Shown here: positions 51,315 through 60,423 of the stretch, in pieces
Position numbering within the stretch: the first letter of the stretch is position 1
How the letters are laid out: each line of letters begins with the position of its first letter
DNA from: Marinobacter lipolyticus
Lineage (GTDB): Bacteria > Pseudomonadota > Gammaproteobacteria > Pseudomonadales > Oleiphilaceae
Assembly (NCBI RefSeq): GCF_018424605.1
Contig: NZ_QTKT01000006.1
Location: forward strand, 1 to 64,000
Direction: 5' to 3'
DNA: 64,000 nucleotides
The notes under the pieces: generated by a model
The model's input: the letters and a program-made list of their open reading frames with translations, nothing else
Databases searched by the model: none
Told to the model about the DNA's origin: nothing
Translations under genes and position numbers: made by a program

Positions 51315-52829
51315 ATGGTGGCGTCTTCCAGTCAGTTACGGGTTTTCAAGATGGGTATCAATACTCATCAGGAGCCTGTCGTCTACATGCGTGATGATTG
51401 TGATGTGTGCCTTTCAGAAGGATTCGCCGCCAGTTCCAGGGTGGGAATTTCCTCGCAGGGACGTTCCATCATCGCAACTCTCAATATTTCGTCTGATGAA
51501 ACGGTTCCCAAAGGGTATGCGGGGCTTTCAGATATCGCCATAGAGCGGCTCGGGGTGGCTCAGTCTGACCTGGTTTCAGTACATCATGCGCCCTATATCG
51601 AATCCTTGAGTCTGGTTCGTCGGAAAGTATTCGGACACAGCTTGCTTCCGGCTGAGATGGCCCGCATTGTCTCCGATATCTCCGCACACAAATACAGCGA
51701 TGTCGAAATAGCCTGTTTCCTGAGCGCTTGTGCGGGTGGCAGATTAGGTTTCGATGAGATTGTTGCTTTGACCCAGGCGATGGTGAGTTGCGGACAACAG
51801 CTCGATTGGCCAGGCGTGGATCGTGTGTTCGACAAACACTGTGTTGGAGGCCTGCCGGGCAACCGGACCACGCCGCTGGTTGTGTCGATCGTCAGCGCAG
51901 CAGGCTTAGTAATGCCTAAAACCTCCTCCCGTGCCATCACCTCACCGGCGGGAACAGCGGACACCATGGAAGCGCTGACCAATGTGAGGCTTGGGCTGAA
52001 CGAGATTCGCCGTGTGGTCAGAGAAACCGGTGCCTGTCTCGCCTGGGGTGGGGCGATGAACCTCAGCCCGGCTGATGACCTGTTGATTCGCATCGAGAGA
52101 GCGCTGGACCTTGATGGTGAGGGCCAGCTCGTGGCCTCGGTGCTGTCCAAGAAGATTGCTGCCGGTTCCACCCATGCGGTGATTGACATTCCGGTGGGGG
52201 AGACGGCCAAGGTTCGAACGCCCGGCGATGCCGACCGGCTGGCCTCTCTTTTCACAAGCGTTGGGGCGGCCTGTGGGCTGAAGGTACGCTGCATCGCGAC
52301 AGACGGCAGCAAGCCGGTTGGTGCAGGGATCGGGCCGACAGAGGAGGCCCGTGATGTTTTGGCCGTGTTGCAGGGAAAGCGGGGTGCGCCGGAGGATCTA
52401 CGGAGCCGCGCCATCTTGCTGGCTGGCCATTTATTCGATCTGGCCGATGGTCTTGGCGTGAAAGAGGGGATGATCAAAGCAGAGCGATTACTTCAAAACG
52501 GCTCTGCCTGGGAGCAGTTCAAGCGCATAACAAAGGCTCAGGGGGGACTGAAGAGCTTAGGTGAAGCCCGTTTTCGGCGTCCAGTTCTGTCCTCGGAATC
52601 CGGAACAATCGTGTCTATCGACAATCGTCGGCTTGCCCGTGTCGCCAAGCTGGCAGGCGCACCTGCCAGCTCTACCGCAGGGCTGCGGCTACTGGCGACC
52701 GTCGGTGATAGAGTCACTAAGGGAGAGCCTCTCTATGAATTGCTCAGTGACAGTCCGGGGCAGCAGGATTATGCGCTGGCGTTTAACGATATGGGGCCGG
52801 CAATCTTCACTGTAAAGCGAGAGGAATGA
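51315..52829 (+). CDS. AMP/NMP phosphorylase (thymidine phosphorylase family)
   Basis: Enzyme of 504 residues. The core has DKHCVGGLPGNRTTPLVVSI and SSRAITSPAGTADTMEAL, which match the archaeal-type AMP phosphorylase form (KHSxGGxPGNK, SSRAITSxAGTADxxE) more closely than bacterial DeoA. The N-terminal 85 residues form the extra domain typical of that branch. AMP phosphorylases split nucleoside monophosphates into base and ribose-1,5-bisphosphate. The stop overlaps the PRPP synthase start (ATGA), so they are co-translated. Thymidine phosphorylase activity remains possible. Confidence 0.85.
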   Translation: MVASSSQLRVFKMGINTHQEPVVYMRDDCDVCLSEGFAASSRVGISSQGRSIIATLNISSDETVPKGYAGLSDIAIERLGVAQSDLVSVHHAPYIESLSLVRRKVFGHSLLPAEMARIVSDISAHKYSDVEIACFLSACAGGRLGFDEIVALTQAMVSCGQQLDWPGVDRVFDKHCVGGLPGNRTTPLVVSIVSAAGLVMPKTSSRAITSPAGTADTMEALTNVRLGLNEIRRVVRETGACLAWGGAMNLSPADDLLIRIERALDLDGEGQLVASVLSKKIAAGSTHAVIDIPVGETAKVRTPGDADRLASLFTSVGAACGLKVRCIATDGSKPVGAGIGPTEEARDVLAVLQGKRGAPEDLRSRAILLAGHLFDLADGLGVKEGMIKAERLLQNGSAWEQFKRITKAQGGLKSLGEARFRRPVLSSESGTIVSIDNRRLARVAKLAGAPASSTAGLRLLATVGDRVTKGEPLYELLSDSPGQQDYALAFNDMGPAIFTVKREE

Positions 52830-53746
52830 TTGTGGACATTATTGAAAAAAATGTGCTGTTTAGCCTCACCCCGCACCCATTACAGGAGAAGCTTTGTGAT
52901 CAGCTTAACTTGGAGCCGGGAAGTTTGGAGGTGCGGAGGTTCCCTGATGGTGAGTCCTACTTACGTGTGCTCACATCAGTCAAAGGTGCGAACTGCGTAA
53001 TATTGGCCGACCTAACGCATCCAGACACCAAATACCTTGCTCTCCTGTTTCTCTTTGAAACTCTCCGGGAACTCGGTGCCAGGTCGATTGGGTTGGTGGC
53101 GCCCTATCTTTGCTATATGCGCCAGGATCGACGCTTCGAAGAAGGGGAGGCGGTCACTTCCAGGGTGTTTGCCCAGTCTTTGTCTTTACATATCGACTGG
53201 CTGATCACCGTTGATCCACATTTGCACAGGTACCAGTCTCTTGACGAAATCTACAGCATACCCACGCAAGTTGTTCAGGGAGCACCGGCGCTGGCGGATT
53301 GGCTACGGGGGCAAAACGGTCTGTTGCTGGTAGGTCCGGACGCGGAAAGTGAGCAATGGGTATCAAGTATCGCGCAGGCCAGTAACCATCCTTATGTCAT
53401 TGGCACCAAGCAGCGTCTGGGTGACCGGCGCGTTGAAGTCACCTTGCCGGATATCTCGGCGTATAACGGCCGGAAAGCCGTCATCATTGATGACGTTATT
53501 TCCAGCGGACGCACCATTGGCGAGTGTGTCAGGGCACTTAAGGCGCAAGGCACGGAGGCCATCCTGTGTGCGGCGGTGCATGGCATTTTTGCGGAGGCCT
53601 CGGACACCTACCTTCTGGGTACCGGCCTGCAGACGCTGGTGACCACCAACACGGTTCCACACAGCAGCAATGAGATCGATGTCAGCGAGTTGCTGGTGCC
53701 GCCGGTCAGGCATTTTCTCAATCAGGTGGAGGGTGAGCGCCGATGA
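52826..53746 (+). CDS. ribose-phosphate pyrophosphokinase-like protein
   Basis: Enzyme of 306 residues of the PRPP synthetase family: RRFPDGESYLRV, YLCYMRQDRRFEEGEAVTSR, ITVDPHLHR and the PRPP loop VIIDDVISSGRT, all with the residues needed for ATP and ribose-5-phosphate binding. It is a diverged member, probably an additional copy beside a housekeeping prs. It overlaps both neighbours by four bases, so it works in the same module as the phosphorylase and the beta-CASP nuclease. Confidence 0.87.
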   Translation: MIVDIIEKNVLFSLTPHPLQEKLCDQLNLEPGSLEVRRFPDGESYLRVLTSVKGANCVILADLTHPDTKYLALLFLFETLRELGARSIGLVAPYLCYMRQDRRFEEGEAVTSRVFAQSLSLHIDWLITVDPHLHRYQSLDEIYSIPTQVVQGAPALADWLRGQNGLLLVGPDAESEQWVSSIAQASNHPYVIGTKQRLGDRRVEVTLPDISAYNGRKAVIIDDVISSGRTIGECVRALKAQGTEAILCAAVHGIFAEASDTYLLGTGLQTLVTTNTVPHSSNEIDVSELLVPPVRHFLNQVEGERR

Positions 53747-55098
53747 ACATTACATTTCTGGGTGGCACGGAAACCGTGACCGGCTCCAAGTTCCTGGTTG
53801 AAACCGGCCAGACACGTGTATTGGTCGATTGCGGCCTGTTTCAGGGGTACAAGTGGCTGAGAAAGCGCAACCGGCAACCGTTGCCGCTCGATATTGCCTC
53901 GCTGGATGCCGTGCTTCTGACCCATGCCCATCTGGATCATTCAGGCTACATCCCCGTGTTGTACAAGCAGGGCTTCCGGGGGGCGGTTTATACCCATCAT
54001 GCCACCCGAGAGCTATGCAGCATATTGCTGGCCGATAGCGGCCATCTTCAGGAAGAGGAGGCACATTACCTCGGCCGCCATAAGCTCAGCAGGCATGAGA
54101 ATCCGGAGCCCCTGTATGATCAGGAGGATGCAGAAGCCTGCATGGAGCTGTTTCAGTCGGTGGACTTTCACCAAGTGATCCAGCTCGGTGATATACGCTT
54201 TCATCTGCGACCGGTCGGGCACATTCTCGGGGCGGCCTGTGTCATCATCGAGGCGGAAGGTAAACGCGTCGGTTTTTCCGGCGATGTGGGCCGCCTCAAT
54301 GATATTTTCATGAGGCCACCTGCGCCTCTGCCAGCTCTGGACATGCTGATGCTGGAGTCAACGTATGGCAATCGTCGCCACGACGATGCGGACCCGTTGT
54401 CGCAGTTGGCAGACATCGTTAATGAAACCGTCGACAAAGGGGGCAATATACTGATTCCGGCCTTTGCCGTGGGCAGAGCGCAGGTCTTGCAGCATATGCT
54501 CACCGACCTGATGAAGGCGGGACGAATTCCAAGGTTGCCAGTTTATCTGGATAGCCCCATGGCGATTGATGTTTCTGAGATTTACTGCCGCTACGAAGAT
54601 CAGCATCGGTTGAGCAGTTCAGAATGCCACGAAATGTGCAGCACCGTTCATTATAGCCGCAGCGTCCAGGACTCCAAGGCGCTGGCTGACCAGGCCTACC
54701 CGCACGTAATTATTGCAGGCAGCGGTATGGCAACGGGCGGTCGCATTCTTCATCACTTCAAACGTCTCCTCGGCCAGCACCGTACAACCGTTATCTTTGC
54801 CGGTTATCAGGCAGGGGGGACACGAGGCGCCAAAATGGTTGATGGAGCGGAAAGGATCAAGATCCACGGCGACTGGATTCCGGTCAAGGCCCGGCTGGAG
54901 GTGTTGAGTGGGCTTTCCGGACATGGAGATTTCACAGAGATCGAACAGTGGCTGGCTCAAAGTGACTTAGCCCCCGAAACGCCGATCAACTTGATCCACG
55001 GTGATCCGGAGGCGCTGGAGGCCATGAAGGATCACTTGCGTCAGAACACCCGGTTTGAGGTGGATGTGGCAGGCTACCAATCCATTTTGCGTCTTTGA
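53743..55098 (+). CDS. metallo-beta-lactamase / beta-CASP nuclease
   Basis: Protein of 451 residues. Metal ligands are in LTHAHLDHSGYIP (HxHxDH), GHILGAACV and GFSGDVGR; the beta-CASP motifs follow (ESTYGNRRH, AFAVGRAQVLQ, DSPMAIDV, IIAGSGMATGGRILHH, LSGHGDF), as in RNase J, CPSF73-like and YsnB-type RNA-processing proteins. It is expected to cut RNA. The last 124 bases of the gene are repeated at 60203-60326. It overlaps PRPP synthase by ATGA. Confidence 0.88.
   Translation: MNITFLGGTETVTGSKFLVETGQTRVLVDCGLFQGYKWLRKRNRQPLPLDIASLDAVLLTHAHLDHSGYIPVLYKQGFRGAVYTHHATRELCSILLADSGHLQEEEAHYLGRHKLSRHENPEPLYDQEDAEACMELFQSVDFHQVIQLGDIRFHLRPVGHILGAACVIIEAEGKRVGFSGDVGRLNDIFMRPPAPLPALDMLMLESTYGNRRHDDADPLSQLADIVNETVDKGGNILIPAFAVGRAQVLQHMLTDLMKAGRIPRLPVYLDSPMAIDVSEIYCRYEDQHRLSSSECHEMCSTVHYSRSVQDSKALADQAYPHVIIAGSGMATGGRILHHFKRLLGQHRTTVIFAGYQAGGTRGAKMVDGAERIKIHGDWIPVKARLEVLSGLSGHGDFTEIEQWLAQSDLAPETPINLIHGDPEALEAMKDHLRQNTRFEVDVAGYQSILRL
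54975..55098 (+). repeat. 124-bp direct repeat, left copy (end of the beta-CASP gene)
   Basis: It matches 60203-60326. The last 87 bases (55012-55098) are identical to 60240-60326, including the stop codon; the first 37 bases differ at several third codon positions. The two copies bracket the ABC exporter operon. Confidence 0.9.
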
Positions 55099-55273
55099 CG
55101 ATGCCCTGACGGCCATCTTCGAGGGCGACCTGAATGAGCCGCTTAAGATCCGGCAACGACCTTGGACGCGGCGGCTGCCGAGTGCTAGAGTGGGCGATCT
55201 CATTGGCTGGAGTGAGAGGCAGTGGCCCTGATCCCGGCTCCAACCTGAACAGTAATGTCATAAGGAGTGTTTG

Positions 55274-56236
55274 GTGAAATCCCAATCCTGGCTCTGGTCT
55301 CTGATAGCGGTGTTGGTGCTCGCCGGCGGTTCTTATGGGGTTTTTGTTCTGTTTGGGGAAGAGCCCTTGCCGCAGGGAATCGTCTATGGCAATGGCCATA
55401 TCGAGGGGCGGGAAGTGCGGATCGCGGCCGAAGTGGCCGGTCGGGTCATCGAGCACCATCTCGCGGAAGGCAGCAAGGTTTCGGCTGGCGACACGGTAGC
55501 CGTGATCGACCCCGCCGATGCCAGAGACCGCCTGCGCTCGGCACAGGCCGAGCTGGCCTCGGCGCGGGAAGTCCGTGACGGCTTCGACAGCCAAATCACC
55601 ACCTGGCGTCATCATCTCAAGAATGCCGAGAAACAACGGCAGCGGATCCGGGACTTGCGGTCCCGCAATCTGGCCAGCTCGAGTGATCTGGATCAGGCGG
55701 AAAATGCCGTCAGTGAGGCCCGGGGCCGACTTGAGTCTCTCCAGCGGCAGAAGGATGCCGCCGAAGAACAGGTGGCTGCAAGGGCGGCGCAGGTGGCACT
55801 GGCTGAATCGCAACTGGACAAAGCGGAGGTTGCCGCGCCGCTCTCCGGAACCATCCTGATCCGGGCGGTGGAGACGGGAGAGGTTGTCGATACCGGCCAG
55901 CCGCTGGCCACGATGGTGAATCTGCAGCAGCTCGAACTCAAGGTCTATGTCCCCGGTGATATCCTCAACCGGATCAGCTTGGGGGATCCCGCCAGAATCC
56001 GCGTGGACGGTTTGCCCGGGGACTTTTCCGCCAAAGTCGGCAGGATTGACGATTTCGCCCAGTTCACCCCCCGCGATGTCCACATGCCCGACGAGAGAGT
56101 TCGGATGGTCTATGGCGTTACCCTGGTGCTGGATAATCCGGCCGATGCTCTGAAACCGGGTATGCCGGCAGATGCCTGGATTCGCTGGGATCCGGACGCC
56201 GAGTGGCCAGCGACCCTCTCGGTTCCGGCGCGCTGA
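55274..56236 (+). CDS. HlyD-family membrane-fusion protein of an ABC exporter
   Basis: Adaptor protein of 320 residues anchored by one N-terminal helix (WLWSLIAVLVLAGGSYGVFVLFG), with lipoyl-like half GREVRIAAEVAGRVIEHHLAEGSKVSAGDTVAVID, a coiled-coil hairpin (about 80-185) and LSGTILIRAVETGEVVDTGQPL. It resembles YhiI/YbhG adaptors. AAGGAG at 55262-55267 favours the GTG at 55274; a TTG at 55271 is next to it. It starts a four-gene ABC operon. Confidence 0.86.
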   Translation: MKSQSWLWSLIAVLVLAGGSYGVFVLFGEEPLPQGIVYGNGHIEGREVRIAAEVAGRVIEHHLAEGSKVSAGDTVAVIDPADARDRLRSAQAELASAREVRDGFDSQITTWRHHLKNAEKQRQRIRDLRSRNLASSSDLDQAENAVSEARGRLESLQRQKDAAEEQVAARAAQVALAESQLDKAEVAAPLSGTILIRAVETGEVVDTGQPLATMVNLQQLELKVYVPGDILNRISLGDPARIRVDGLPGDFSAKVGRIDDFAQFTPRDVHMPDERVRMVYGVTLVLDNPADALKPGMPADAWIRWDPDAEWPATLSVPAR

Positions 56237-56242
56237 GCCGTC

Positions 56243-57973
56243 ATGTCTTCCCCGGAACCCATCGTCGCCAAAGGCCTTGGCCGCCAATTCGGAGACAATG
56301 TTGTCATCGAGCCACTGGATGTTTCCGTTGATCGCGGCCAACGAGTGGGCATTGTCGGTGCTGATGGCGCTGGCAAGACGACGCTGTTACAGATGTTGGC
56401 TGGCATCCTGGACCCCACTGTGGGGGAATGCCGGGTCCTGGGCTTCGATACCCGTCGTGAGGCCAAGCAGGCTGCTGCCCGGATTGGCTATATGTCCCAG
56501 GGATTTACGCTTTACGATCGACTCAGCGTCAAGGAAAACCTGAGCTTTGCCGCTCGCATCCGGGATGTGCCCGACGAACTCTATCGGGAGCGTTCAGAAA
56601 GGTTGCTATCCATGTCGGGGCTTGGCCGCTTTACTGACAGGCCCGCCGCCAAACTGTCCGGTGGCATGCGGAAAAAGTTGTCGCTATGTACCAATCTGGT
56701 CCATGAACCGGAGCTGCTGATCCTTGACGAACCGGGGCTCGGCGTCGACCCCCTGTCCCGGCGCCATCTCTGGACCATGCTCGACCGCTTCCGGTCGCAG
56801 GGCCTGACCATGGTTGTGGCTACCTCCTACATGGACGAGGCGGAGCGCTGCGACAGGATACTGCTGCTGGAACAGGGCCGCGTTCTTGCGGATGGGTCGC
56901 TGGAAGAGCTGCTGAGGCCCGCCGCCGGAAGGGTGTTCACTGTAAATGCTGGAGATACCGGACGAGGCTTGCGGGAGTTGTCCGGCATCCTGGCTCAAAT
57001 TGACAGCGTCCATTCAGTGCAGTGGTTGCCGGATCACCTGCGACTGGTGATGAACGCGGACATCGCTGAAAACCAGCTCGCCGAGTTATTGCCCGAGGGA
57101 ACCCACCTGGCGGCGGCCGAGCCCCGGCTCGAGGATCTGTTTGTGCTGCGGACGGACAGGAGGGCCGGCGAGCAGCAGTTTCCGGAATTGGCCCGGCAAG
57201 ACAGGGGAAAAGAGGAAGGGCTGGTGGCCACCGGCCTGAGCGTCCGCTTCGGACATTTCAAGGCCGTTGACCGGGTGAGTTTCGAGGCGCCATCTGGCGA
57301 ACTGCTTGCGTTGCTGGGGCCCAACGGGGCGGGCAAGACAACCCTGATCAGGGCCTTGTGCGGGCTGGTGGCCATCGATGAGGGCAACGCCCGGGTGGCC
57401 GGGGTGAGCTCCGGCGGGGGTAGCACCGCATTGCGCCGGCAAATTGGTTATATGTCACAACGGTTTTCACTCTATCTGGAACTGACCCCCTGGGAGAATC
57501 TCCGCTTCTTTGCCAATGCCTACGGCCTGGCCGGAGGCGCGGCGCGGGCTGCGATCGACTGGGCCAGGGAAGTAACGGGGCTGACAGATATTCCCGACAA
57601 GCTCACCGGTGATCTTTCAAGTGCCTTGCGCCAGCGTCTGGCGCTGGCCTGCAGCCTGCTTCACCGGCCCCGGGTCTTGTTCCTTGATGAGCCCACCTCG
57701 GGTGTCGATCCCGTCGCCCGGTACCGTTTCTGGCGGGTTATCCGTGAGCTGGCCGCCAGCGGTATGACCGTGCTGGTCACTACCCACTACCTGGAGGAAG
57801 CGGCCTATTGTGATCGTTTGGCGTTAATGCTGGACGGGCGGCTGCTTGCACACGGTAGCCGATCATCGCTGAATCATTCGCTCGGCCTCGAAGCCGACGC
57901 CACGGTGGAGATGCTCTTCACGGCGGCCATAGAACAGGCGGGAACGGCCAATTCCCGGGCGTTGGGACCATGA
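56243..57973 (+). CDS. ABC transporter ATPase with two fused nucleotide-binding domains
   Basis: ATPase of 576 residues with two NBDs in one chain, like the N-terminal part of RbbA or YbhF. NBD1: Walker A GADGAGKTT, signature LSGGMRKKLSL, Walker B LLILDEPGLGVD. NBD2: Walker A GPNGAGKTT, signature region LSSALRQRLAL (the usual SGG is degenerate to SSA), Walker B VLFLDEPTSGVD. Residues of about 290-325 link them. It follows the adaptor by 6 bases and overlaps the first permease by 4. Confidence 0.88.
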   Translation: MSSPEPIVAKGLGRQFGDNVVIEPLDVSVDRGQRVGIVGADGAGKTTLLQMLAGILDPTVGECRVLGFDTRREAKQAAARIGYMSQGFTLYDRLSVKENLSFAARIRDVPDELYRERSERLLSMSGLGRFTDRPAAKLSGGMRKKLSLCTNLVHEPELLILDEPGLGVDPLSRRHLWTMLDRFRSQGLTMVVATSYMDEAERCDRILLLEQGRVLADGSLEELLRPAAGRVFTVNAGDTGRGLRELSGILAQIDSVHSVQWLPDHLRLVMNADIAENQLAELLPEGTHLAAAEPRLEDLFVLRTDRRAGEQQFPELARQDRGKEEGLVATGLSVRFGHFKAVDRVSFEAPSGELLALLGPNGAGKTTLIRALCGLVAIDEGNARVAGVSSGGGSTALRRQIGYMSQRFSLYLELTPWENLRFFANAYGLAGGAARAAIDWAREVTGLTDIPDKLTGDLSSALRQRLALACSLLHRPRVLFLDEPTSGVDPVARYRFWRVIRELAASGMTVLVTTHYLEEAAYCDRLALMLDGRLLAHGSRSSLNHSLGLEADATVEMLFTAAIEQAGTANSRALGP

Positions 57974-59064
57974 AGGCTCATCGGCTTGGCGCCCTCATCG
58001 TCAAGGAAAGTCGCGAGCTGATTCGCGACCCGGTTACCATTGCGTTGGCCGTGATCATGCCGCTGATCATGCTTTTTCTGTTCGGCTATGCGGTCAATCT
58101 GGATGTGGAACAGGTTGCCGTGGGCATTTACGATCTGGACAACACGCCGGCAAGCCGCGACCTGTCAGCCCGTTTCGACAGCTCGCGGTATTTTCAATTA
58201 GAGCAGAAAACGACCGATCTCCGCGATCTGGAGTCGGCACTGCAAAGCTCGACCATCAGCATGGGCGTGGTGATTCCAGCCGGCTTGGCCCGGCAACTGC
58301 TCAGAGGCGACGAGGCGCCTGTCCAGGTGATCGTGGACGGCGGCTATCCTGTTCTGGGTCGATTGGCATCGGCCTATGCCGAGGCGGTAATCGCAAATTT
58401 CCCCGCCCCGCGTCAGAGCGCCGTCCGGGTCCAGGCCAGGGTCTGGTTCAATCCCTCCCTGCGCAGCGTCAATTTCGTCATCCCCGGGTTATTTGCCGTG
58501 ATCCTGATGGCGTTCCCACCCCTGCTGACCGCCCTAGCGATCGTGCGTGAGAAAGAGACCGGTACGATTGAGCAGATCTATGCATCGCCGGTCACCTCAA
58601 CCGAGTTTGTTGTCGGCAAGCTGGTGCCCTACGGTCTGGTGGCTTTCCTGGAGATTCTTATGGTCATGGTGGTGGGGTTTGCCTGGTTTCAGGTCCCCAT
58701 TGCCGGCAGCCCGATACTGCTGCTGACGTCCGCTTTCGTTTATGTGCTGACCACGGTGGGTATCGGCCTGTTGGTCTCATCCCTGGTCCGTACCCAGTTG
58801 GCGGCCATGTTGATAACGCTGATTGTCACCTTGATGCCGTCGTTTTTGTTTTCCGGTTTTCTGTTCCCTCTGTTCACCATGCCTCTTGCCCTGCAACTGT
58901 ATAGCTGGCTTTTCCCTGCCGGTTATTTTATGGAAATCTCCCGGGGCATCGTACTGAAATCAGCCGGCCTTGAAGCCGTTCTGCCAAATCTGATGATGTT
59001 GATCGTCTATACGGTCCTGGTATTTGTCTTCGCGGCCTGGCGAATGAAGCAGAAGGTGGCCTGA
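57970..59064 (+). CDS. ABC-2 type permease (first)
   Basis: Membrane protein of 364 residues: an N-terminal helix (TIALAVIMPLIMLFLFGYAV), a large periplasmic domain (about 45-170) and five C-terminal helices with IVREKETGTIEQIYASPV, the cytosolic coupling motif of ABC-2 exporters. It resembles YhhJ/YbhS. It overlaps the next gene by one base (TGATG). Confidence 0.88.
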   Translation: MKAHRLGALIVKESRELIRDPVTIALAVIMPLIMLFLFGYAVNLDVEQVAVGIYDLDNTPASRDLSARFDSSRYFQLEQKTTDLRDLESALQSSTISMGVVIPAGLARQLLRGDEAPVQVIVDGGYPVLGRLASAYAEAVIANFPAPRQSAVRVQARVWFNPSLRSVNFVIPGLFAVILMAFPPLLTALAIVREKETGTIEQIYASPVTSTEFVVGKLVPYGLVAFLEILMVMVVGFAWFQVPIAGSPILLLTSAFVYVLTTVGIGLLVSSLVRTQLAAMLITLIVTLMPSFLFSGFLFPLFTMPLALQLYSWLFPAGYFMEISRGIVLKSAGLEAVLPNLMMLIVYTVLVFVFAAWRMKQKVA

Positions 59065-60167
59065 TGGGAATTGCCTTATTTGGTTTGTTGCGCAAGGAGC
59101 TCGTGCAGTTCTTTCGTGACCGGTTGATACTGACCCTGATACTTTGGCTTTACACCATTGAAGTCGTCATTTGTGCCGTTGCGCTCAGTTTTGATGTAAG
59201 CCACCTGCCCCTGGCGGTGGTGGACGAGGATCGCAGCGCCTTGAGTCGCTCGTTGATCCAGAAATTTGCGGTGAGCGAAACCTTCGACCTGAAATTTCAG
59301 GAAACCCGTGTGGCAACCGCCACTGACCTCCTGGAGAAAGGCGATGCCACCATGGTGTTGGTCGTTCCCGCCGGGTTCGAAGGTGCTCTTCTCGCTGGCA
59401 AGAGTGCTCAGCTCCAGTTGCTCCAGGACGGCACCAATTCCAACATTGCCGCCAATGCCGTCAATGATGCTCTGCAGATCGTCCAGCGCCAGGAGCGCGA
59501 AGCGCTCCCTGCTGCCGGGAAGAAGGGGGTCGCGGTACCCCTGATCCGTATCTGGTATAACCCCGATCTGACAACATCGGGTTTTATCGTGTTATCGATG
59601 ATTGCTCTGGCCGGTATGATGGTGGGCGTTATTCACCCGGCCGCCTCTATTGTCCGGGAAAAGGAGCGAGGCACTATCGAGCAGCTGCTGGTGACGCCCA
59701 TTTCCACCCTGGAACTGTTCCTGGCCAAGGTCACACCCACGCTGATCATGGGCGTACTGTCCATCTTTCCGAGTTTGGTGATTGTCAGAGTCTTTGATGT
59801 GCCCCTTCAGGGCAGTCTGCTTTTATTTCTGGTGCTGACCGCCATCTTTTTGCTCAGTGCGATTGCGCTGGGCGTACTGATTGCCGCCTACAGCCGGACC
59901 CTTCAGCAGGCGTTGCTGCTCTCCTTTTTCGGACTTTTCCCGCTGATGTTCCTGTCGGGCAGTTTGACGCCGGTAGAAGCCATGCCGCCTTTCCTGCAAA
60001 GCCTCTCCCTGCTGAGTCCACTGCGTTATTACATGGATATCATCGTCGGTATTTTCCTCAAAGGCGCCGGCCTGGCGGTTCTCTGGGATGAGGCTCTCGC
60101 CTTGCTGGTAATCGGTGTCACGCTGTTTATTTTCTCCCTTTGGGTCTTTCGACGCCGGGTACAATGA
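59064..60167 (+). CDS. ABC-2 type permease (second)
   Basis: Membrane protein of 367 residues with the same fold as its neighbour, including IVREKERGTIEQLLVTPI, and pairs with it as a heterodimer. It resembles YbhR/YhhJ. It ends the four-gene exporter operon. The substrate is unknown; related systems export drugs or handle membrane stress. Confidence 0.88.
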   Translation: MGIALFGLLRKELVQFFRDRLILTLILWLYTIEVVICAVALSFDVSHLPLAVVDEDRSALSRSLIQKFAVSETFDLKFQETRVATATDLLEKGDATMVLVVPAGFEGALLAGKSAQLQLLQDGTNSNIAANAVNDALQIVQRQEREALPAAGKKGVAVPLIRIWYNPDLTTSGFIVLSMIALAGMMVGVIHPAASIVREKERGTIEQLLVTPISTLELFLAKVTPTLIMGVLSIFPSLVIVRVFDVPLQGSLLLFLVLTAIFLLSAIALGVLIAAYSRTLQQALLLSFFGLFPLMFLSGSLTPVEAMPPFLQSLSLLSPLRYYMDIIVGIFLKGAGLAVLWDEALALLVIGVTLFIFSLWVFRRRVQ

Positions 60168-60202
60168 GATCGGTTGGGTGAGTGCCTGACGTTTGTCGCT
60201 AC

Positions 60203-60326
60203 CGAAACGCCGATCAACTTGATTCATGGAGACCCTGATGCGCTGGAGGCCATGAAGGATCACTTGCGTCAGAACACCCGGTTTGAGGTGGATGTGGCAG
60301 GCTACCAATCCATTTTGCGTCTTTGA
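60203..60326 (+). pseudogene. duplicated 3' end of a beta-CASP gene (right copy of the repeat)
   Basis: The sequence encodes TPINLIHGDPDALEAMKDHL and onward to SILRL-stop, the C-terminus of the gene at 53743-55098. Nothing upstream is homologous. The first 37 bases differ from the left copy by synonymous and one conservative change, which suggests that this piece came from a different allele. Confidence 0.85.
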
Positions 60327-60423
60327 TGTGAGACCGGGCAAATACCCGGGGTAATCCGGATATTTACGGCGAGGATTTCTAGTAGGCCACCATTAACGTC
60401 AGTAGAGTTATCAGGGAGAGATC

